From Paulinella micropora (taxonomy: Eukaryota > Cercozoa > Imbricatea > Euglyphida), in assembly GCA_009731375.1 (NCBI GenBank), contig BJOX01000115.1, positions 126,337 to 184,536 on the forward strand: DNA of 58,200 nucleotides, written 5' to 3'. Made by a program: the position numbers and the translations under genes. The notes beneath the pieces are model-generated. The model was not told where the DNA came from and ran no database searches. It saw only the letters and a list, made by a program, of their open reading frames with translations. Positions 29,217-40,727 of this stretch are shown piece after piece. Numbering within the stretch: position 1 is the stretch's first letter; every line of letters starts with the position of its first letter.

Positions 29217-30657
29217 CGTCCCCTGCTCCTCCTTCCTCCCTCCTCCCTCCTCCTTCCTCCCTCCTCCTTCCTCCCTCCTCCTTCCTCCCTCCTCCTTCCT
29301 CCCTCCTCCTTCCTCCCTCCTCCTTCCTCCCTCCTCCTTCCTCCCTCCTCCTTCCTCCCTCCTCCTTCCTCCCTCCTCCTTCCTCCCTCCTCCTTCCTCC
29401 CTCCTCCTTCCTCCCTCCTCCTTCCTCCCTCCTCCTTCCTCCCTCCTCCTTCCTCCCTCCTCCTTCCTCCCTCCTCCTTCCTCCCTCCTCCTTCCTCCCT
29501 CCTCCTTCCTCCCTCCTCCTTCCTCCCTCCTCCTTCCTCCCTCCTCCTTCCTCCCTCCTCCTTCCTCCCTCCTCCTTCCTCCCTCCTCCTTCCTCCCTCC
29601 TCCTTCCTCCCTCCTCCTTCCTCCCTCCTCCTTCCTCCCTCCTCCTTCCTCCCTCCTCCTTCCTCCCTCCTCCTTCCTCCCTCCTCCTTCCTCCCTCCTC
29701 CTTCCTCCCTCCTCCTTCCTCCCTCCTCCTTCCTCCCTCCTCCTTCCTCCCTCCTCCTTCCTCCCTCCTCCTTCCTCCCTCCTCCTTCCTCCCTCCTCCT
29801 TCCTCCCTCCTCCTTCCTCCCTCCTCCTTCCTCCCTCCTCCTTCCTCCCTCCTCCTTCCTCCCTCCTCCTTCCTCCCTCCTCCTTCCTCCCTCCTCCTTC
29901 CTCCCTCCTCCTTCCTCCCTCCTCCTTCCTCCCTCCTCCTTCCTCCCTCCTCCTTCCTCCCTCCTCCTTCCTCCCTCCTNNNNNNNNNNNNNNNNNNNNN
30001 NNNNNNNNNNNNNNNNNNNNNNNNNNNNNNNNNNNNNNNNNNNNNNNNNNNNNNNNNNNNNNNNNNNNNNNNNNNNNNNNNNNNNNNNNNNNNNNNNNNN
30101 NNNNNNNNNNNNNNNNNNNNNNNNNNNNNNNNNNNNNNNNNNNNNNNNNNNNNNNNNNNNNNNNNNNNNNNNNNNNNNNNNNNNNNNNNNNNNNNNNNNN
30201 NNNNNNNNNNNNNNNNNNNNNNNNNNNNNNNNNNNNNNNNNNNNNNNNNNNNNNNNNNNNNNNNNNNNNNNNNNNNNNNNNNNNNNNCCTCCTTCTTCTT
30301 CCTTCTTCTTCCTTCTTCTTCCTTCTTCTTCCTTCTTCTTCCTTCCTCCTTCTTCTTTCTTCTTCTTTCTTCTTCTTCCTTCTTCTTCCTTCTTCTTCCT
30401 TCTTCTTCCTTCTTCTTCCTTCTTCTTCCTTCTTCTTCCTTCTGTCTTTCTGTCCTTCTGTCTTTATGTCCTTCTGTCTTTCTGTCTTTCTGTCTTTCTG
30501 TCCTTCCTTCCTTCTGTCCTTCCTTCCTTCTGTCCTTCCTTCCTTCTGTCCTTCCTTCCTTCTGTCCTTGCTTCCTTCTGTCCTTCCTTCTGTCCTTCCT
30601 TCTGTCCTTCCTTCGGTCCTTCCTTCTGTCCTTCCTTCTGTCCTTCCTTCTGTCCTT
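29217..30657. repeat. 14-bp minisatellite grading into TTC-rich and TTCC repeats
   Basis: Unit CTCCTCCTTCCTCC, over 50 nearly perfect copies from 29217 to 29979, then a 308-N gap (29980-30287), a 7-bp CTTCTTC unit, and TCCTTCCTTCTG repeats to 30657. Because 14 is not a multiple of three, all six frames stay open with a 14-residue period; these frames are artefacts. It begins within the last codons of copia A RT and ends within a foreign LTR. Confidence 0.95.
29980..30287. other. Assembly gap (308 N) inside the minisatellite
   Basis: N run between the 14-bp and 7-bp repeat phases. The true array length is unknown. Confidence 1.
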
Positions 30658-30838
30658 CCGCGCGTGTGGTTGGGCGCGGAGATGAGCGCGGGGAAGAGCA
30701 TGAAAAGACAAATGCGGATACGCGCGTGGGGATGGATGCGGAGATGAGCGCAGGGAAGAGCATGGAAATGGCGAACACCACCGGTCTCCCCTCAATCGCA
30801 CTCTTTACCCGGCGGATGTAAATCCAGTACCTACAACA
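30658..30838 (-). repeat. Partial 3' LTR of copia family B
   Basis: Follows AAGGGGGGAG on the minus strand and opens TGTTGTAGG. It contains a tandem pair of blocks (GCGGAGATGAGCGC and on, at 30676 and 30738, spacing 62 bp). Confidence 0.7.
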
Positions 30839-30949
30839 CTCCCCCCTTAACGTATACGTCTGCGTAAATTTAAAATCGCGCCTTATTTGACAATACATAT
30901 GTATAATGGCCCATAAAATACGGATATATGATAAATCCTTAATTATTTC

Positions 30950-31773
30950 GCAAAGTGCAAGAAATCAATCCCGAAGAGGACCATACTTCTCTTGTCCACG
31001 ACTAACGAGACTTTGTTTGCTAGAACATTGAATTTTTCATGCGTGAAATTGATCTTGGTAAAAATGTCCGCAAGATTATCTTCGGAAGGTACCCGGAAAA
31101 GTTTGACTATTCCCTTTTAACCAGCCGAGTAAATATGTTTGGTTCGGGATTCTCCTAACCCCCTCTCGGACAACGTTAAAGCTCCCTCGTTGTCTTCAAG
31201 TAGGGTAGTAGGTCCTTCAAGGCATATCCCCATATCACGTAAGGTTTGCCTCAAAGCCAATAACTCCCTTACGGCCTCGTTAGCCGATACGGTTTCTGCC
31301 TCAAGCGTGGATTGGGCGATGACAGGTTGCAGCTTCGAAAACCAGGCTATGGGCGCCCCGTTGAAGAGAAAGATAAACCCCGATCGAGACTTACGGGAGA
31401 TTTTCTCCCCCGCGAAGTCTGAGTCTACAAATCCGATCAATGGGTTGTCCGCAACGATCTTGTCAATGTTGGCTACAACCGGGACGGTGAACTCGTCTAA
31501 TTGCGACCCGCCCAACAAATTGGTACCATACTTTTCTGTGGAGGTTTTACCGATAGCCTTCACAGCCGCAGATGACTCCCTAGATGGTCCCCATGACTTT
31601 GGAGACTTGGGAAGTTGGAAAAGGCGATTGAGGTACTGCAAAAGCCGGCGGTCCCCTCTACGAAAGAAAAGGGCGCGTGGCACAAGGATCCAAAGGAACA
31701 TCCGGTGTAGCATAGCATACGAAACATCGGGATTGGGGACTTGTGATTTCGCAGCTATACTCAATGGCGCCAC
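30950..31773 (-). CDS. pol: Copia family B RNase H and Pol C-terminus
   Basis: Frame 31773-31117 starts near NPDVSYAMLHRM (the TRPDI.YAV region of copia) and carries GFVDSDFAGE, SRSGFIFLFNGAPIAWFSK, STLEAETVSANEAV and LLEDNEGALTLSERG, the catalytic acidic residues of copia RNase H. After one stop it continues with VPSEDNLADIFTKINF, the conserved Pol C-terminal signature. Only one in-frame stop is seen. Confidence 0.85.
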
Positions 31774-31830
31774 GTATCATCGAACGGATCCGGGGACCGA
31801 TGGGAGGACAAGATGAATTGCACTTTTGCG

Positions 31831-32508
31831 TAATATTTAACTCGCTCATCATATATATTTATATATACATATATACTATAACTAAGCCAACTGAGTTGGA
31901 GGCTTGTGATGGCAGTGGAGGGTCGTTGATCGTCTCGCAACACCTTCGGGTGCTTTATCGTTTTGAAAGACCTCGGCAACTGTCTCCTAGCTGTACCAGA
32001 ACATAGTTGGATAATTTGTCATCATATACCTCTTACGGGAAGCGCTGTCATTTTTTTTTTAATAGTGCTCATATATATACGTTAATGCATGATGAATTGG
32101 CATAGTTGCATAACTATCATATTTATATGTTATCATATCTATCCCGGATCATATTAACATATACTCATGATGTTATGTTTCATATGTCTGGTTTACATAA
32201 TGTTACCATCCGTTACTGAGGAATGTGTGTTAAGCGATAAAGGGTGGGTAGGACACTAATCTTCTTCTCCTCAGGTAGGCCCAATCAGATTGCGGGGTCG
32301 CTGCCTCGTATGTAGTCTAACCGATACATACTTGCCGCGGTCTGAGCGGGTAGCCAAGCCTGATTGCACTTCTCGGAGAGTGGGAGGGTAACAGTGGTTA
32401 CATTATGTTTTGGGTTTGTGTTTTCATACGTTTCACAAATAGTAATAGTGGTCGTAACATAATTAGGACCTGCAGTAACTTTCATAATTTACTTTGTTCC
32501 AGGGGGAG
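31831..32508 (+). other. 3' non-coding part of copia A with polypurine tract
   Basis: No frame of note. AGGGGGAG at 32501-32508 directly precedes the LTR and is a typical polypurine tract. A short T run and TA repeats occur near 31850 and 32050. Confidence 0.65.
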
Positions 32509-32728
32509 TGCTGGAACTAATAATTAATATTATTAATAATTAGTTAGCCGGCCGGCCGTATCGGAGTAACGGTGTCGTTAGAGCCATTACTTAGATCCGG
32601 TCAGTCATGTTACTCTGTGCACTGCGCTTTGCGCGCTTTCTGTTTTCAATTAAAGTTCTGTTACTGCAAACTGTTTGGTGAGAGTTCCAGATTGATATAT
32701 TTAATACAATTAATATATTAGTCTAACA
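32509..32728 (+). repeat. 3' LTR of copia family A
   Basis: 220 bp from TGCTGGAACT to GTCTAACA. It differs from the 5' LTR by about eight to ten substitutions and a 2-bp indel (CTGCGTTTGG against CTGTTTGG). The first T-to-C change affects the third base of the terminus. Confidence 0.95.
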
Positions 32729-33950
32729 TTTGCACATGAATAGGTGAATCGTTTTGTACTATCATTAAACGTATTTCTCCAACTTTGTGTTATTTGTAAA
32801 TGTCTGTGGAAGGCAAAAACTCAAAATCACAAAACCAGCATTTTTCTGGTTTTGGGGACATATACATCTTAGTATTCATAGTTTTAAGAATTTTAAGTAT
32901 TGGAATCGTCTTTCACAACCATAAAGTAAAGCTCCACAAAAGGATTTTTGTTCATTTTGCCTAGAAGCTACAAACCAAAAAGTGGACCCCCGTTTTCACA
33001 ACTTCACGTGTCTGATCTACACATGCCTGTACATTTTTTCCTGGACCTTTCTCCTCCAGTTTTTTTAGTGTAATCATGTCTCACTGACATATACTTACGA
33101 TAGATACAAGTTTGAAAATATTGAAAATGGGATGTGCCTGCTTCATTCCTGGAGGCATGCAAGTCCAGGATGTCGGAATGTCAAAAAATTTTGACCATTT
33201 TTCTTTTGCCACCGAGTTCGTGTGATTCTTCAACAAAAATTACGTAGATTTGAAGGTATAGTGTTTTAGGACTCCCCCAACCTATTCAACTATATAATAC
33301 CTGTAGGACTGTCAATTGTTTTTAGAAATAAATTTTTATTTGCTTGTTCAGCTGCCCTTAAGGGACTGTTTTTCGGCCGACTCTGTGTGTCTCAGAGATA
33401 TTGAAATTTTCTCAAAATTCAATCAAATTATTTATCGAGATGCATCGTATAACGTTCGATAGTTCAAAAGCTAAGAAAATAACATTCAAAAACAAATTCT
33501 TTAATCACAATCGTGGTTGCAAACCATTTTTTTACCACATTGAATCAGCTAAAAAATTACTGCCCGACCTGTCTTTTTGACAAAGTTTCCGAAACATTTT
33601 CCACAAGAAGTGGTGACTTTTTATTATATAACTTCAAATGCTTTGTATGTCAAAACTACTAAAAATAATTTAAAATCAATTGCAGATTCTGAATCAGGGT
33701 GATCTGAAGAATTTAACTGTATATGTTTTATTATTTTTAAACCGGCTGCGCACTGAACTTTTTTTTGATGTTATAAAAAAGCATATGATCAGCGTGTGTG
33801 TATGTTGAGACATTCTCAGTGACATTATAATCACTAGTATGTGTCAGAAGTTCAACTTTTATCACATACATTATTTCATTGATGCCATCGTAATGGTGTA
33901 TTTCAAGCTTGAGATAATATTACTGTCGACATTCATTTTAGCCCCCCCAA
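32729..33950. other. AT-rich intergenic sequence
   Basis: About 1.2 kb of AT-rich unique sequence. No gene, repeat array or splice-flanked island was found. Confidence 0.7.
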
Positions 33951-33954
33951 AAAA

Positions 33955-34115
33955 AATAAACCTATATAAAATTTTCGACCTCTATAAAAACTTCAACTCA
34001 TACAAAAACTTCAACCTATATGAAAAATTTAACCTATATAAAAAAGTTTGACGTATATAAAAAAGTTTGACGTCTGTGGACGTCAAACTTTTTCATATAC
34101 GTCAAAGTTTTTTGT
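33955..34115. repeat. Degenerate 18-20-bp tandem repeats ending in a long hairpin
   Basis: Repeats of the type CCTATATAAAAACTTCAAC run from 33958 to about 34040. They lead into two inverted arms (about 34038-34074 and 34079-34115) around the loop TGTG. The inner 15 bp (AAAAAGTTTGACGTC and its complement) pair perfectly and about 37 bp pair with three or four mismatches. Confidence 0.8.
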
Positions 34116-34139
34116 AAGTCTAACTTTTTCCGGCAATGT

Positions 34140-34467
34140 ATAAGAAGAGACAGGGGAGGGAGTGCCCAGAGAAGAACTGTCGAATGGGAGGGAGGGGGGG
34201 GTCCCGCATCAGCGACAAGGACTGCACTGTCGACAGCGTTCGCGTACACGAGTTAGGGTGTGTTCTTGTGTGTACGGATGCCAGCCACTACTGGTTCGTC
34301 CAGCCCTCTTTCTAGGCAGAGGGGCCGGTAAGGGCGGAGAAAGCATGATCTCACCCGCGCGGACAAGAAGAAGAGCACGGGGCCCCGCCGCGGCCCGGGG
34401 GGGAAGGGAGGCGGGAAAGAGCGGGCGGAATTGCTTTTTCTTTCTAGGTCGCACCCCACTTGGCCTG
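34140..34467. other. GC-rich unassigned stretch
   Basis: A locally GC-rich block (GGGGCCCCGCCGCGGCCC at 34380) with a 113-codon + frame at 34162-34503 of Arg/Gly-rich composition. No domain or supporting splice signal was recognised. It abuts the broken end of copia family C at 34468. Confidence 0.4.
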
Positions 34468-35693
34468 CTAAACAACTGCGCACGCAGCTCTCTGATTTCC
34501 TAACTTGGCATAAGTCTTCCCCACATCTACCGTCTGCATTACGCTAGCAGAATTGAGCGCTTCCTCTATATCCGGCCTAGTCATCTTTGTCAAAAAGAGT
34601 AAACTTTCAACTATCTGTGGAATCGAAAATTGTCTAAGTCTAGCTGGCGAATCCATCGGCATCGGGTCAGTTTTCGATCCGGGTGTTGCGCTTGGCTTGC
34701 ATTGTTCGTACCCGTAAAATTTTACAACTTTTTGAGCGTAACATTGCTGATTTAGAATTATTTTGGACTTTCCATACCATTGAATTCCTTCGCCAACCCG
34801 AGTCTTTTGATGGGGAAATGCATCTCAAGTTTCTCGCAAAAACGATCATAGGCTTGTTCGTTAGGTGCCATGAATATGAGGTCATCAACATGAAAAACAT
34901 ACACAAGTCCTTCGCCTAATTTCACTCCCTTCTCCAAAAACATGCAAGGGTCGGATTTGAGTATGATAAAGCCTAACTGTCTCAAAAGCCCTGAAAAGAC
35001 GTCATACCAGCGCTTCCCGTCTGGGGCGCGCCGTATAAGGCCTTGATTACTTTCCATATCTTCCCTACTCTCCCTGTCACGGATGCTCCATGTGGGGGGC
35101 AAGCATATATGGCGTCAATCATGTCAGCATTAAGATAGGCATTCTTAAAGTCTACACCATACAGTCTCCTACCATAGCTAACAGCTAACTTGCAAAGCAG
35201 CAAAATTGAACCGTGGTTCGCACATGGTACATATAGCTGTTCTGGGTTGTAGCTTACTCCCGGTTGCAATTGATCTCCCTTAAGGATAAACGTGACTTGA
35301 TGAACCTAAGTCCATCCTGGTCCGTTTTGACCTTGTGCATCCAAGTTAATCCTACTATCTTAACTCCTGCTTTCTGGCTTCACTTTCATTTTACCCATTG
35401 GTAGGTCTTGAACTCTGCTATCGAACGCAGCTCCCTATCTATCCCTGCCTTCATCATGTGAGATGCAATCCATGTTAAACATACTAAATAGTAGTAACAT
35501 GATGCGTAGAAATGCGGGTTAAATCTACTTGCTTTCTCACCCTTCTACCGCTGACTATGTTCGCTTCTGACACTTTCTCGCTTTGTTCCCAAGTTAATCC
35601 CTTGGCTGGGGCCTTATCCTCTATATACTTTGAAGTGGGGTCATGTTGTGCGCTAGGGCTATTCATATTTATGGGCAAGGGCCCTATACTCAT
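34468..35693 (-). CDS. pol: Copia family C reverse transcriptase (broken)
   Basis: 35269-34982 has GVDFKNAYLNADMIDAIYAC (motif A). 35102-34758 has KRWYDVFSGLLRQLGFI and LVYVFHVDDLIFMAP (catalytic DD). 34662-34468 has SLLFLTKMTRPDIEEALNSA. The upstream frame 35693-35484 is linker. Similarity ends at 34468. Confidence 0.85.
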
Positions 35694-35699
35694 GCGCTC

Positions 35700-36895
35700 A
35701 TCTATTTGCTCCCCCGGACTGCATCAACCTCGTGAGGTTCATGTTCAGTCTCTAGCTTGGCCTCTACCTTATCCTCTTTCTCGCTATCTACATGCGGTGT
35801 AGTGGTGGGACTGTGTGGGAATGGTGCAACTGGAATGTCAGTGGAACTGGGCTCGAAATCGGCTACCTGGCTAGTCCCTACGGCTATCCCGGTGTCTATG
35901 AGCCCCTGTGTTGTGCTTGGGTCATTTTCATCAACGATTTCTGGCTGTGCGTCTATCTCCCCCTCAGTTTGTATCTTCCCATACTACCTTAGGTTCTATA
36001 GACTCACCTACCCTACTAAGATCAAAACGAACGTTTGTAACGCCTGATAATACTTTCTGTCCGTCCCAAACTCTGTACAAATCGCGATGCATATCGTATC
36101 CTACTAACTTTACTAACTTACCGGGCATGGTATGGAGACGTGCCCTTATGTGGTCCTTTAGTTATAGGCAAAATATTATAAAGCACACTGGCTGCATGCT
36201 CCGTTTCTGCCCCGAAGCTGGGCGGAAATCGGACATGCTGCCTAAGTGCGCGAGCAGGCCCCCCCCGTCACCCCATTCATTCTTTCAGCTCTCGCGTTAC
36301 CATCTTTATCTGCAGTAGCTGCATCTTTCCATATAGTGTCACTATATTTCTCACTAATCTCTCTGGGTGCGGTGAATTGCTGATCGCAAACTATTACTTT
36401 AACTTTATTTTCTGTCTGTCTCTCTATGAATGCTATTGCTTTATGTATACAAGATACGAACTCATTCTTGTGCCGCAAATAGAAATCTAATGCATATTAA
36501 TAACCCGAGAAATCATCCATAACTGTAAATTTATATCTTCTCCCCTCTCTGGATATTACTCTCCACGGGCCTTGCGTGTCGCAGTGCAACATCTCTCCCA
36601 CTCTCTCTGCTCTAGGCAAAGGATTAGAGGCAAAACGAGGCAACACGCTAGCTTTAGCTATCATGCATGGCTCGCACATTCTGCACTCTTCTCTCGCACT
36701 CTCTACTGTGCCATCTCTACCTATTAACTTAATGCCTATGGCGTCTGCAAAAGCTTTAGTTCGCTCCCAGCTCACATGTCCCGCCATGGCATGAACTATA
36801 CTAACTGGCAGTGCTCTCACTCTCTTGACCTTAGAAAGGTATTTTACAAACAAAACAGCATTCTTTATTATTAGATTAGATGATTTATTGCTCAC
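35700..36895 (-). CDS. pol: Copia family C integrase (broken)
   Basis: 36895-36497 holds HAMAGHVSWERTKAFADAIG, CRMCEPCMIAK (HHCC zinc region) and LHCDTQGPW (first Asp). 36478-36242 holds VIVCDQQFTAPREI (second Asp) and ARAERMNG (Glu). A stop near 36497 and frameshifts separate the parts; the C-terminal half is degenerate. Confidence 0.8.
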
Positions 36896-36948
36896 TTTAC
36901 TCTCTCTAGCTGTTATTATGGTCCCTTTTGTGTCTGTGAGTGAGGTTT

Positions 36949-37419
36949 TTATGCTTGGGTTCTCCCACCTTGTTGCCCCGCCTCTCTCTCTCTTTCTGGC
37001 ACTCCCTTTGGGATGAAACGACGATTGGGGTCTAGCTTACTATCCTTACTGCCATCCCATCTATAAAGCAAAGCTTTCGTTAGTCTCCCCCTGACCAGGA
37101 TGTCCTTTTCCTTCACCGGCAGTGCCCCCTTCAATATGAACATCTGTCTATTTTGATGGAGTACTGCGCGGTGATGGAAATGTTCCCTTGGGCCTGTGGG
37201 AGCAACGTTGATGGGCATGTGAGGATCGTAGAAGGCTTTCTTACATATTTTATGTATGCTTTCCCCTCCATCTGTCCTCGACACGCACATCATCCCTGCC
37301 TCATCTATCGCTCGTGTTCCATTCCCTGTACTGAATGTTACTTTCGTGATCTTCTTCATGTCTTTCATCATCGTTTCGTCATGACAAACAAACTGTGTCG
37401 CCCCACTGTCTCGGTACAC
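36949..37419 (-). CDS. pol: Copia family C aspartic protease
   Basis: Begins with YRDSGATQFVCHD, the catalytic DSGAT of copia proteases, followed by VTFSTGNGTRAIDEAGMMCV and ends with the NRRFIPKGVPERER linker. The frame is intact over 156 codons. Confidence 0.8.
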   Translation of the reverse strand: MYRDSGATQFVCHDETMMKDMKKITKVTFSTGNGTRAIDEAGMMCVSRTDGGESIHKICKKAFYDPHMPINVAPTGPREHFHHRAVLHQNRQMFILKGALPVKEKDILVRGRLTKALLYRWDGSKDSKLDPNRRFIPKGVPEREREAGQQGGRTQA

Positions 37420-37432
37420 ATGCTTGCTTTTG

Positions 37433-38850
37433 CTAGTCTACTGTGTGCCATAACTGTGGTGGTGTCAACATTTTCTTTGACCTTTTCTTCTTGTCTTTCT
37501 TCTTCCTCTTCATCATCTTTTTCTTTTTCTTCTTCTTCGTCTGCTCTTCTTCTGACTCTGACCCAGAGGACTCTGATGGCTTTGACGACATCGTTTCTGG
37601 TACGTCGTCAGAGTCATCAGGATCATAGTCTCTATCTGGCATGTCTGTCTGTACCTGTCCTTTCAACTCGTCTTGCAAACTCGTAACGACTGCTCTCACC
37701 TGTCTATCCAACGTGTAACCCTCTCTCTTGATGCTCCTGTGATCATGTCTTGAGGGACTGTCACCTCAATGAACTTATCTGTAGGGTCTAATCTAACCTC
37801 TATTCCCTCATCGTTCGGTGTGTTCGGTGTGATTGGAGTGATTGGAGTGATCGGTGTGAACGGTGTGTGTTTGCTGTCGTTTTGAATGGAGTAAGGACTG
37901 GGGCTGTGTGTTGTGAGTCACTGTTACTAACTCTATGGCTCGCATCACATCGGTGAGGTATTCGTTTTTCTTTCCACCTACCTCAATCACCCTCCTCTCA
38001 TCCCATACCCCCCCTGATCTCTTGATCTCCCTCGCTATCTCTCCAACTGTGTGCATTACTATGCTCGACACTAGTCTATGAGGTGAGATGAGCTCATGCT
38101 GTGTCTCTGAAGGTGTGGGAGAGGTAGTACTTACCTTTTCCTCATCCGCAAGGACGCTGAGAGCAGACCTTGTGCGCGGAGACCAAGGTTGAGCACGCTG
38201 GGAAGTTTCCGCGCCGCCACGACCGGTCTGTTGAGACAAACCTACAAGACTCCATGTAAGTGAGTATAGTGTAGCTAAGGGGGTGGAATTACCAACCCAA
38301 AGTGGGAGTTGGTAATTCCAATTCTCTCCTTCAGCTACACAGCGTAAATTTCCGAACATATCGAGAAATTCTTTCGCGATTTCACGTAACTTTGCCTCGT
38401 TAGGATAGTTTACTACAACTGGTGGCCTATTAGCTGGTTCCTATACTAAATCTATAAAGGGGTACATAGCACTTTGCCCTGCATGGTAACCACAATAATC
38501 ATCGTAGTACAGTCTGTCAGCCATTCTTTGCGGTGAACCAAACAAATGAGCACCCAACCGAACTTTGCGAAGGTTTACCCCGAGAAGTTTTCCCGCAACA
38601 TTGCTTAGTACTGGAAATTCTTTCAGCTGGTCTTGTCTCGTTTGTTGGTTTGGGTGTTTTTGTTGTTTGTGTCACTCTCTTCCTTGTGCTCTTCTTTGCC
38701 TGTTCATCTTGTGGACGTGGAGTGTTGGGGTGCGATGGTGGGGCTACACCTATCTGCTTTCCTACCAATGTTTTGGTTACACTCACGTTTTTGTTCGTTG
38801 TTTGCTTGGTTTTATTCTTGTTCTCTCTCTTTGTGGGTGGAAGCATGAGC
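37433..38850 (-). CDS. Family C Gag-Pol linker
   Basis: Frames 38359-37808 and 37711-37433 plus short frames between. Lys/Thr/Pro-rich, then TEHTER-type low complexity, then an acidic and poly-Lys stretch. It corresponds in position and style to the family A linker. No enzymatic motif. Confidence 0.5.
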
Positions 38851-38852
38851 AA

Positions 38853-40247
38853 TTAAAGCACATTTGCATTGTGCAAGTGAGGAGTTCTTGACAGACTAGA
38901 CCTATCGACTCCGGATCCAGCAACAGGTGTGCGTGACTTGTTCTCACTGTTGTGTGACGATGTGAGTGGAGCAGGCAAAAGTATGACTGAGGGTGGGACA
39001 TTCGCATCACTCTCTTCATCACTTTCTTCATCTACCTCCCCACCACCATGAAATACAAAAACTGCTCCTTCAAACAAGTCTGTATCTTCCTCTCCTTCTT
39101 CATCTTCCTCACCTACTTCCTCCTGAACATCGCCTACATCTAAGGCTATGTCGTCGAGAACAGTAATTCTTTCCTCTAACGGAATATCTTTTCCGCTATC
39201 CTCACCTTGCGCCAAAACCATTGTGTTGGCTCTTGGACATTGAGCACGATTGTGTTTCTTACCTTTGCACCGGTTGCAAGGCAACTTCGGGCAAGTCGCT
39301 CGCCAGTGATCCTTCGCCCCGAACTTAACTTGTAGCAGCCTTGCTTATCTTCCTCACTCTCGCTCTCTTTTGAAACAAAAGTACCTTGAGCCGGTCTGCG
39401 AGTGAGTGTAGAGGTGTTGGGCTTGTGAGTTATCTGCCTAGTTTGGTTGCCCCGAGATTCCGGACCTGCATTCAGACGGAAATGTTGCCAAACTTGACGG
39501 ATGACTCTCTCTACCTCACGGTGGTTCAGTCGGTCCTCTCGACCGAGTTGGTAAACCATCGTATCTAGCCCTGCAAAGACCGTGTGCTTTTTGAACTTCA
39601 TCAACAAGAACGACGAAAAGAACTCATCCGGAATTTTACCTCCATAGTCTCTCTGAATGCTTTCTTCCAAGTATCTATTCCTATCTAACCACAGCTCGAT
39701 GTTCACTCTTGGGTATGAGGAGATGAACACGAGCATGCGTTTGATCATACCTGCAGCGTTGGCGCCCCCATACCGGCGCTTTACAAAGCATGCGCACCAT
39801 CATTCTTATAGGATTGCCCATCAGTCACAGTCATACATAGTGCAATGAGAGTGGGATGCTTGAAGACAACTGACACGTAAAGGCTTAGCTTGCGCATTGC
39901 CTTCGCGTGCTCCTTGCGTTCTTTCAGCTTCCGTCTTCTCGCTCTTCTTTCCTTCTTCGACCTACTTCTTTCTTTCGGTCGCATGCGTGCATTTGTCTCA
40001 CTTTTGATTTAGAGGCCTCAGCGTCAGTAGGTTTCTTACCCGTGTCTGGGGATGGTGTTTTAGACTTTCGTTCTGCACGCTCTTCTGAGTCACCATCGCT
40101 GGTGTCTGACTCTGTGCTATAGTATTACTGTTCATCAACACTAAAAGCTGACTCATCCCACGGATATTTTTCTTTTGCTCTCTCTGGGTGTTTTGCTATA
40201 AAACTGACTATGTCTCCTAGCTGTGAACTCTCAGAGGTTGCAACCAT
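38853..40247 (-). CDS. gag: Copia family C Gag with two zinc knuckles (broken)
   Basis: ATG at 40247 starts VATSESSQLGDIVSF after Met; a TAA ends that frame near 40127 and Gag sequence continues in others. The frame 39748-39176 carries the Gag core (FKKHTVFAGLDTMVYQLGRE and on). A frameshift then leads to AKDHWRATC, remains of one knuckle, and CNRCKGKKHNRAQC, a perfect CX2CX4HX4C knuckle (39284-38853 frame). An acidic C-terminus follows. Confidence 0.8.
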
Positions 40248-40268
40248 CTTGAACGTAAATTCCCAAGT

Positions 40269-40727
40269 TTGAAACCGGTTTCGAAGACCTGTTCAAGCTC
40301 GGGAATACTGCTCAGATGCGTTTTCTTGCCCGTCTTCTCGCGAGCAAGGCTCATTAACCGACAGAGTAGCAGTCCTTCCGAACTGGAAGACTTAATAGAC
40401 TACGGGCAATGGTTCTTGCCAGAATTAAAGGTGATATGCGCAGAGGGTGGGCAATGCCGTGAAGCACTTGACCACACTCTATTCCCAATAACTAGTCAAT
40501 ACAAACGTCCAAGTATTACTATTCCGTTATTAAATCTCAAGTGTTTTCAGTTCACTTATGCAGTGTTGTTACCTTTTAATTCTGAAGTACAAACAGTGCT
40601 TCTTGAGCACACTAACTACGATCCCTGTCCGTTCTATCTAAGCTATCCGTTCTACAAATGGTTGGTCCACAGAAGACCAAACTCTATTTTAGATAAGGCT
40701 AGAAAGTCTAGAAGGTATGGAAAGTAG
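40269..40727 (+). CDS. Uncertain ORF (152 aa)
   Basis: Starts just upstream (outside) of the family C gag, on the other strand, and reads MKPVSKTCSSSGILLRCVFL and on, with hydrophobic and aromatic stretches. No family is recognised. The region would be expected to hold the 5' leader or LTR of copia C, so this may be chance. Confidence 0.25.
   Translation: MKPVSKTCSSSGILLRCVFLPVFSRARLINRQSSSPSELEDLIDYGQWFLPELKVICAEGGQCREALDHTLFPITSQYKRPSITIPLLNLKCFQFTYAVLLPFNSEVQTVLLEHTNYDPCPFYLSYPFYKWLVHRRPNSILDKARKSRRYGK

Larger units (their letters stand above)
30658..31830 (-). mobile_element. 3' end of another copia element (family B), inverted
   Basis: On the minus strand: the end of RT and the RNase H, a polypurine tract (30839-30848) and the first 181 bp of an LTR (30838 down to 30658). 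The LTR starts TGTTGTAGGTACTGG and is unlike the family A LTR. The fragment lies inside element A in opposite orientation and is cut off by the minisatellite at 30657. Confidence 0.8.
18604..32728 (+). mobile_element. Ty1/copia-type LTR element (family A), decayed and invaded
   Basis: Bounded by two similar LTRs in the same orientation, with PBS-like and PPT sequences next to them. The internal order gag, protease, integrase, reverse transcriptase is that of Ty1/copia (Pseudoviridae-type) elements. Frameshifts and stops break every domain. A Penelope-like element (22113-25422) sits before the protease, and the RT end is replaced from 29217 by a minisatellite and an inverted fragment of another copia family. 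The two LTRs differ at roughly ten positions in 220, so the insertion is not recent. The flanking pentamers (TCTTG and TTTGC) do not match, so no target-site duplication is seen. Confidence 0.9.
34468..40247 (-). mobile_element. Copia element fragment (family C), minus strand
   Basis: The gag ATG lies at 40247 and the order gag, linker, protease, integrase, RT runs leftward to 34468, where it stops just after the RT. RNase H and both LTRs are not found. Proteins resemble family A (same linker style, same MDTQG/CDTQG and YLRHKNEF regions) but are clearly diverged. Frameshifts and stops are numerous. Confidence 0.85.

Noticed and set aside
29172-30821. About 540-codon Pro/Ser/Leu and Arg/Glu frames on both strands
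   Set aside because: A 14-bp repeat keeps all frames open with a 14-residue period; it includes 308 N and has no homology.
18590-32740. Target-site duplication of copia A
   Set aside because: The bases next to the LTRs (TCTTG and TTTGC) do not match, so no duplication can be claimed.
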